A stretch of DNA of 9,705 nucleotides from Pseudomonadota bacterium (GTDB taxonomy: Bacteria; Pseudomonadota; Alphaproteobacteria; Rhizobiales; Hyphomicrobiaceae): contig JAEZBZ010000076.1 of assembly GCA_023412745.1 (NCBI GenBank), forward strand, positions 1 through 9,705, read 5' to 3'. The position numbers and the translations under genes are program-made. The notes below the pieces were generated by a model. That model was not told where the DNA came from and did no database searches. It worked only from the letters and a program-made list of their open reading frames with translations. The first letter of the stretch is position 1. Every line of letters begins with the position of its first letter. Positions 6,376-9,705 of this stretch are shown piece after piece.

Positions 6376-6387
6376 TCCGTTAACGGA
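6376..6387. repeat. 12-bp perfect palindrome TCCGTTAACGGA
   Basis: A perfect 12-base palindrome between the two divergent genes, 109 bases before the GGDEF-EAL ATG. Its central TTAA is also the left half of the CtrA-like box. It could be an operator of its own or simply an extension of that box. Confidence 0.4.
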
Positions 6388-6394
6388 ATTTTAA
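6380..6394 (+). promoter_or_regulatory. Perfect CtrA-type box TTAA-N7-TTAA
   Basis: The bases read TTAACGGAATTTTAA, an exact match to the full CtrA consensus TTAA-N7-TTAA known from Caulobacter and other alphaproteobacteria. It lies 101 bases upstream of the GGDEF-EAL start and 131 bases from the dehydrogenase start. CtrA commonly controls cell-cycle, motility and c-di-GMP genes, so the GGDEF-EAL gene is the likelier target. Strand is nominal because the core is symmetric. Chance occurrence in an AT-richer spacer cannot be excluded. Confidence 0.5.
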
Positions 6395-6495
6395 GCCCGA
6401 TCTTGAGGCGGCGATTGCGTCCGTTGTGCGCGTTTGTTGTTATTTAGGGGTTTCTCCTTTAACTGCATGAGTTCTTCGTATTTGAGGTTTTTCTC

Positions 6496-9183
6496 ATGAC
6501 GTTGCGTAGGATTTATGCGTCGCTGTGGCCCGTCGCGGGCCGATCAGCCGTTGGTTTGGCTATGATCGTCCTGCTGTGGCTCGGGACGCTGGCACACATT
6601 GAAGCGGAACGCGTCGCGATCCGGCAGGCGATCGTGCACGACGCGACCAGCCTCAGTGGCGTTGTCGAGGAAACCGTCGTTAGTGTGGTGGACCGCGTCG
6701 ACCGGACTTTGCTGTTCGTGCGGCGAAGTGGCGAGCGCAGTGACGGAGCTGTAAACTGGTCTCAGCTTATCCGTGAGTTGGCTAAGGTCGGCGGGGTGGG
6801 TGGGCACGTTACGATCCTCAATGAGAACCGCGAGGTGGTTGCGACCACGCTGGATCTCCGTCCCGGTTGGCTACAAAGCGCCGAGCACATCAATCCCCTT
6901 CGCCACTTGCTCAACGAAAAGGATGATCGTCTTTCGGTCAGCCAGCCTTTTGTCGATCCGACAACGGGTGAGCGTGTGATGCTCATCAGTCGCAAGATGA
7001 CGCCGGCAACAGATCGTGGCGCGAATGGCGTAATCGTTGCTTCGCTCGATCCGGCGCTGCTGATCCGCACCCATGGTATGACGCGGTTGGGTGTAAACGA
7101 TTCTATAGCGCTCGTAGATTTGGAAGGCGTTGTCCATGCAGCCGTGGGACAGGACTATCCGCCGCTCGGCATGCGGTTGTTGAATTCCAAATCCATAGCG
7201 CAACCGGTCAGCAACGCGTCGGGGATATTCGATCTCAATTTCGGTGACCAAGAGGGCAACAGGATCGTTTCCTACCGCGCGGTGAAAGACTTCCCGATTA
7301 TGGTGGCGACGATTGCCTCCAACGCGATGGAAAATGGCGCATTTCACCAATATAGGCGCAGCTATCTATTGATAGCGAGCCTGCTTTCCCTTTTGGTGAT
7401 CATCTCAATCATCGTAGAATTTCGCCACAATAAGCGTTTGGCCGAAGCACAACGCGCATTGACACTCACCACGAGAAAAGCGCACGCGAAGTCCCGCGAA
7501 CAGGAACTGACCCTCAACCATATGACCCAAGGGATCATAATGGTGGATGGAACGGGACAAGTGGCGGTGATCAATCGCCGGGCCATCAGTCTGCTGGATT
7601 TGCCGGAGGCTTATCTTAAAAAGCCGCCGAGTTATCACGAACTTGTCGATTTCCTGTGGGCGCGGGGCGAGTACGACAACCCCGACAGCGGCCTGGACCG
7701 GGGCACACGTCATTGGATTCTCAATCCCTACGACGGGCCGTCAGTGCCGCGGTTCGAGCGCCTCAGGCCCAATGGCATTGTGCTCGAGGTCTGTAATGAG
7801 ATGACGCCGGATGGTGGATTTGTGCGCACGTTCACTGACGTTACCAAGCGGCGGCAGTCGGAAGCCGAGATCAGTCATTTGGCGCGGCACGATACTCTTA
7901 CAGGCCTGGCCAATCGCGCGATGTTCAATGAGGAACTCGAGGTGGCGATGTTTGAAGCTGAAACGCAGGACCGGCTGATCGCTCTGCATTGTGTCGATCT
8001 CGATATGTTCAAGGAGGTCAACGACACGCATGGCCATGCGATCGGCGACAAGCTGCTGCGGCTCGTGGCGGGACGATTGCAAAACGCTGTGCGTGCTGGC
8101 GATGTGGTTGCGCGGCTTGGCGGTGATGAGTTCGCCGTTGTGCAACGCATTTCCAAAGAGAGCGACGCTTCGGATCTTGCTTCGCGCATTGTCACGCGCA
8201 TGAGCGAGCCGTTCATCGTGGAATCCCACAACATCATGATCGGCGCAAGCGTCGGAATTGCCGTGGCTACGCGCGACGCCGCCACGCTCGAAGGATTGCT
8301 GAAATCGGCGGATCTGGCGCTTTATGAAGCGAAGGCAGCGGGCCGCTTTGGGTATTTGATTTACGAACCGCAAATGAATACGCGACTGGAAGTCCGGCGC
8401 GCTTTGGAAACGGATTTGCGATTGGCATTGGCCAATAACCAGTTCGAGCTGCATTATCAGCCGCTTTATTTTATGTCGACGCAGACCATAAATGGATTCG
8501 AGGCGCTGATTCGCTGGCGGCATCCGCAAAAAGGCCTCATATCGCCGAACGATTTCATTCCAGTCGCCGAAGATATCGGCTTGATCGATGCCATCGGCGT
8601 TTGGGCCCTGGAGCAGGCCTGCGTAGAACTGGCGAAAATGCCGGCGCATTTCAGAATGGCGGTCAATCTGTCAGCGGTACAGTTTCGGAGCAATAATCTG
8701 GTCGCGCAAGTCCGGAGCGCCCTTTCTGCTGCGGAAGTGTCCCCGAACCGTCTCGAGCTCGAGATTACGGAATCGACACTGCTTCATGGCGACGTGTTCA
8801 TTTTGAAGCAATTGCACGAGTTGCGCAGTCTCGGCGTACGCATTGCGATGGACGACTTCGGAACCGGCTACTCGTCGCTCAGCTATCTTCTGCGATTCCC
8901 GTTCGACAGGATCAAGATCGACCGTTCCTTCGTGAAGGAGCTCGGCAAGACGCCCGGAAGCTCCGCGATCATACGCGCGATAACGGACCTTTCCGTCAGG
9001 CTTGGCATGACGACCACGGCAGAAGGCGTCGAGACCCGTGAGCAGCTCGATGCGCTTCTGTCGCTGGGGTGCAGCGAAGCGCAAGGCTATCTGTGGAGCC
9101 CGCCGCTGCCGGAAAAAGATGCCCGCACTTTATATTTGAATTGCAGCGGTGATCCGGGCGGTCCGCAGCGAGCTGCCGCGTGA
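6496..9183 (+). CDS. Membrane-anchored PAS-GGDEF-EAL c-di-GMP synthase/phosphodiesterase
   Basis: An 895-residue inner-membrane signalling protein. A transmembrane helix (about 15-34) is followed by a 250-residue periplasmic sensor region (about 36-288, dCache-like by size and placement), a second helix (about 289-308), a helical linker, a PAS_7-like domain (about 338-450), GGDEF (about 458-620) and EAL (about 635-880). The cyclase motif R540-L-GGDEF546 is canonical, and R533-A-G-D536 five residues before it is a proper inhibitory I-site. The EAL domain keeps E669-A-L, N724, E756, D786-D787 in DDFGTGYSSL, K807, E843 and Q863, so both activities look intact; which one dominates cannot be read from sequence. 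The ATG follows GAGG by 8 bases. It stands alone, convergent with dctM. Its ligand is unknown. Confidence 0.95.
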   Translation: MTLRRIYASLWPVAGRSAVGLAMIVLLWLGTLAHIEAERVAIRQAIVHDATSLSGVVEETVVSVVDRVDRTLLFVRRSGERSDGAVNWSQLIRELAKVGGVGGHVTILNENREVVATTLDLRPGWLQSAEHINPLRHLLNEKDDRLSVSQPFVDPTTGERVMLISRKMTPATDRGANGVIVASLDPALLIRTHGMTRLGVNDSIALVDLEGVVHAAVGQDYPPLGMRLLNSKSIAQPVSNASGIFDLNFGDQEGNRIVSYRAVKDFPIMVATIASNAMENGAFHQYRRSYLLIASLLSLLVIISIIVEFRHNKRLAEAQRALTLTTRKAHAKSREQELTLNHMTQGIIMVDGTGQVAVINRRAISLLDLPEAYLKKPPSYHELVDFLWARGEYDNPDSGLDRGTRHWILNPYDGPSVPRFERLRPNGIVLEVCNEMTPDGGFVRTFTDVTKRRQSEAEISHLARHDTLTGLANRAMFNEELEVAMFEAETQDRLIALHCVDLDMFKEVNDTHGHAIGDKLLRLVAGRLQNAVRAGDVVARLGGDEFAVVQRISKESDASDLASRIVTRMSEPFIVESHNIMIGASVGIAVATRDAATLEGLLKSADLALYEAKAAGRFGYLIYEPQMNTRLEVRRALETDLRLALANNQFELHYQPLYFMSTQTINGFEALIRWRHPQKGLISPNDFIPVAEDIGLIDAIGVWALEQACVELAKMPAHFRMAVNLSAVQFRSNNLVAQVRSALSAAEVSPNRLELEITESTLLHGDVFILKQLHELRSLGVRIAMDDFGTGYSSLSYLLRFPFDRIKIDRSFVKELGKTPGSSAIIRAITDLSVRLGMTTTAEGVETREQLDALLSLGCSEAQGYLWSPPLPEKDARTLYLNCSGDPGGPQRAAA

Positions 9184-9184
9184 C

Positions 9185-9220
9185 AAAATAAAAGGCCCGC
9201 GATTTTCGGAATCGCGGGCC
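9185..9220 (-). terminator. Strong intrinsic terminator after dctM
   Basis: An 11-bp perfect stem, GGCCCGCGATT with AATCGCGGGCC (9194-9204 and 9210-9220), loop TTCGG. On the minus strand it is followed directly by TTTTATTTT, giving a textbook rho-independent terminator 26 bases after the dctM stop. On the plus strand the stem starts 10 bases after the GGDEF-EAL stop but is followed by only a broken T-rich stretch, so it may work in both directions with dctM as the main client. Confidence 0.88.
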
Positions 9221-9246
9221 CGACAATGTTCATTCTGCTTTTAGAC

Positions 9247-9705
9247 CTAGTTGCCCAGTAGCAACCGCGGCAGCCACAGCGTGAGTTCGGGCACGTAGGT
9301 CACGACCATCAACACGCCGATCAGCGGTACGTAGAAGATCAGGATGGCGCGCGACAGCGCCTCCATACTGACCTTGCCAATCGCGCAGCCGACAGCCAGC
9401 GTCGGACCGACCGGAGGGGTCAGCAAGCCGATGCCGAGGTTGAAGATCATGATGATGCCGAAGTGCACGGGGTCGATGCCGAATGTCTGAATGATCGGCA
9501 TGAATACCGGCGTACAGATCAACAGCATCGGCGCCAGATCCATGAAGGTGCCAAGCAGCAGCAGCAGGATGTTGACGTAGAATAGGAAGATGTACTTGTC
9601 CGACGCGATTGCGGCGAAGAACTCGGCGGCCAAAGTCGGGAAGCGCATCAGCGCCATCATGTAGCCGAACGCCATCGAGAAGCCGATCATGATCATGACC
9701 ATGCC
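9247..9705 (-). CDS. dctM: TRAP transporter large permease DctM, C-terminal part (cut by window edge)
   Basis: The last 152 residues of a protein normally about 425 long; the N-terminal part lies beyond base 9705. DctM family marks are visible: GTFMDLAPMLLICTPVFMP (residues 52-70 of the visible part), FGIDPVHFGIIMIFNLGIG (75-93) and LLTPPVGPTLAVGCAIGK (94-111). Several hydrophobic membrane segments (about 1-20, 38-60, 80-100, 118-138) are as expected for this 12-helix subunit. DctM forms the ion-coupled channel of a tripartite transporter with the small subunit DctQ and a periplasmic binding protein; the substrate, usually an organic acid or related solute, cannot be told from this part. The partner genes should lie upstream on the minus strand, outside the window. 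A strong terminator follows the stop. Confidence 0.93.
   Translation of the reverse strand, partial: GMVMIMIGFSMAFGYMMALMRFPTLAAEFFAAIASDKYIFLFYVNILLLLLGTFMDLAPMLLICTPVFMPIIQTFGIDPVHFGIIMIFNLGIGLLTPPVGPTLAVGCAIGKVSMEALSRAILIFYVPLIGVLMVVTYVPELTLWLPRLLLGN

Larger units (their letters stand above)
6249..6495. promoter_or_regulatory. Divergent dehydrogenase / GGDEF-EAL intergenic region
   Basis: This 247-base, AT-richer stretch must serve both directions. On the minus side it ends in the GAGAGGAAA ribosome binding site of the dehydrogenase (bases 6259-6251). On the plus side GAGG (6484-6487) stands 8 bases before the GGDEF-EAL ATG. The middle holds a 12-bp palindrome and an overlapping CtrA-like box. 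I cannot identify a convincing sigma70 -35/-10 pair for either gene, and I see no small gene or RNA here. Confidence 0.5.

Noticed and set aside
7741..8649. A 302-codon minus-strand frame opposite the GGDEF-EAL gene
   Set aside because: Antisense to conserved GGDEF and EAL motifs; Arg/His/Gln-rich product and no ribosome binding context.
1..9705. Search by eye for CRISPR arrays, insertion sequences, att sites, tRNA or rRNA genes and toxin-antitoxin or defence genes
   Set aside because: No regularly spaced repeats, terminal inverted repeats with target duplications, transposase or integrase motifs or RNA gene signatures were seen. All substantial frames belong to housekeeping, metabolic, transport or signalling families.

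Overview
The window looks like ordinary chromosomal DNA from a GC-rich alphaproteobacterium, most likely of the Hyphomicrobiales (Bradyrhizobium/Rhodopseudomonas/Xanthobacteraceae-like). The evidence is the high GC content, the run comF - grxC - nitrilase - DUF1178, an asd start and an NDUFAF5-like methyltransferase-fold gene, a TRAP permease, and a perfect CtrA-type box (TTAA-N7-TTAA) upstream of a c-di-GMP gene. The lineage is inferred from gene content and protein resemblance, not from a search.

Layout. Bases 1-49 hold the first 16 codons of asd (minus strand). Bases 50-251 are a spacer with the asd ribosome binding site and leader inverted repeat, and two hairpins that probably end transcription of the next operon. 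Bases 252-2705 are a minus-strand cluster, in transcription order comF, grxC, a Nit1-type amidase and a DUF1178 zinc-ribbon protein. The amidase and DUF1178 genes overlap by ATGA, and grxC and the amidase are 13 bases apart. An NDUFAF5-like protein (2813-3751, plus) is divergent from comF. It converges on a class I/II aminotransferase (3785-4969, minus). Upstream of the aminotransferase lies an acyl-CoA dehydrogenase (5088-6248, minus), which very probably starts at a TTG codon. A 247-base divergent intergenic region (6249-6495) carries the CtrA-like box and a 12-bp palindrome. A large membrane-bound GGDEF-EAL protein (6496-9183, plus) follows. The window ends inside dctM, the large permease subunit of a TRAP transporter (minus), with a strong intrinsic terminator between the two convergent genes.

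How the genes relate. The grxC-amidase-DUF1178 group has a plausible glutathione theme: glutaredoxin uses glutathione, and Nit1-type enzymes repair deaminated glutathione. The aminotransferase and acyl-CoA dehydrogenase are codirectional but 118 bases apart, with palindromes between them, so co-transcription is uncertain. The GGDEF-EAL protein keeps every catalytic motif of both domains and a product-inhibition I-site, so it could both make and degrade c-di-GMP.

I found no CRISPR array, phage, insertion sequence, toxin-antitoxin pair, tRNA or rRNA, and nothing I can defend as a new defence or mobile system. The most interesting points are the CtrA-like box, the altered SAM-binding motif of the NDUFAF5-like protein, and the IVD/LCAD-like placement of the catalytic Glu in the dehydrogenase.
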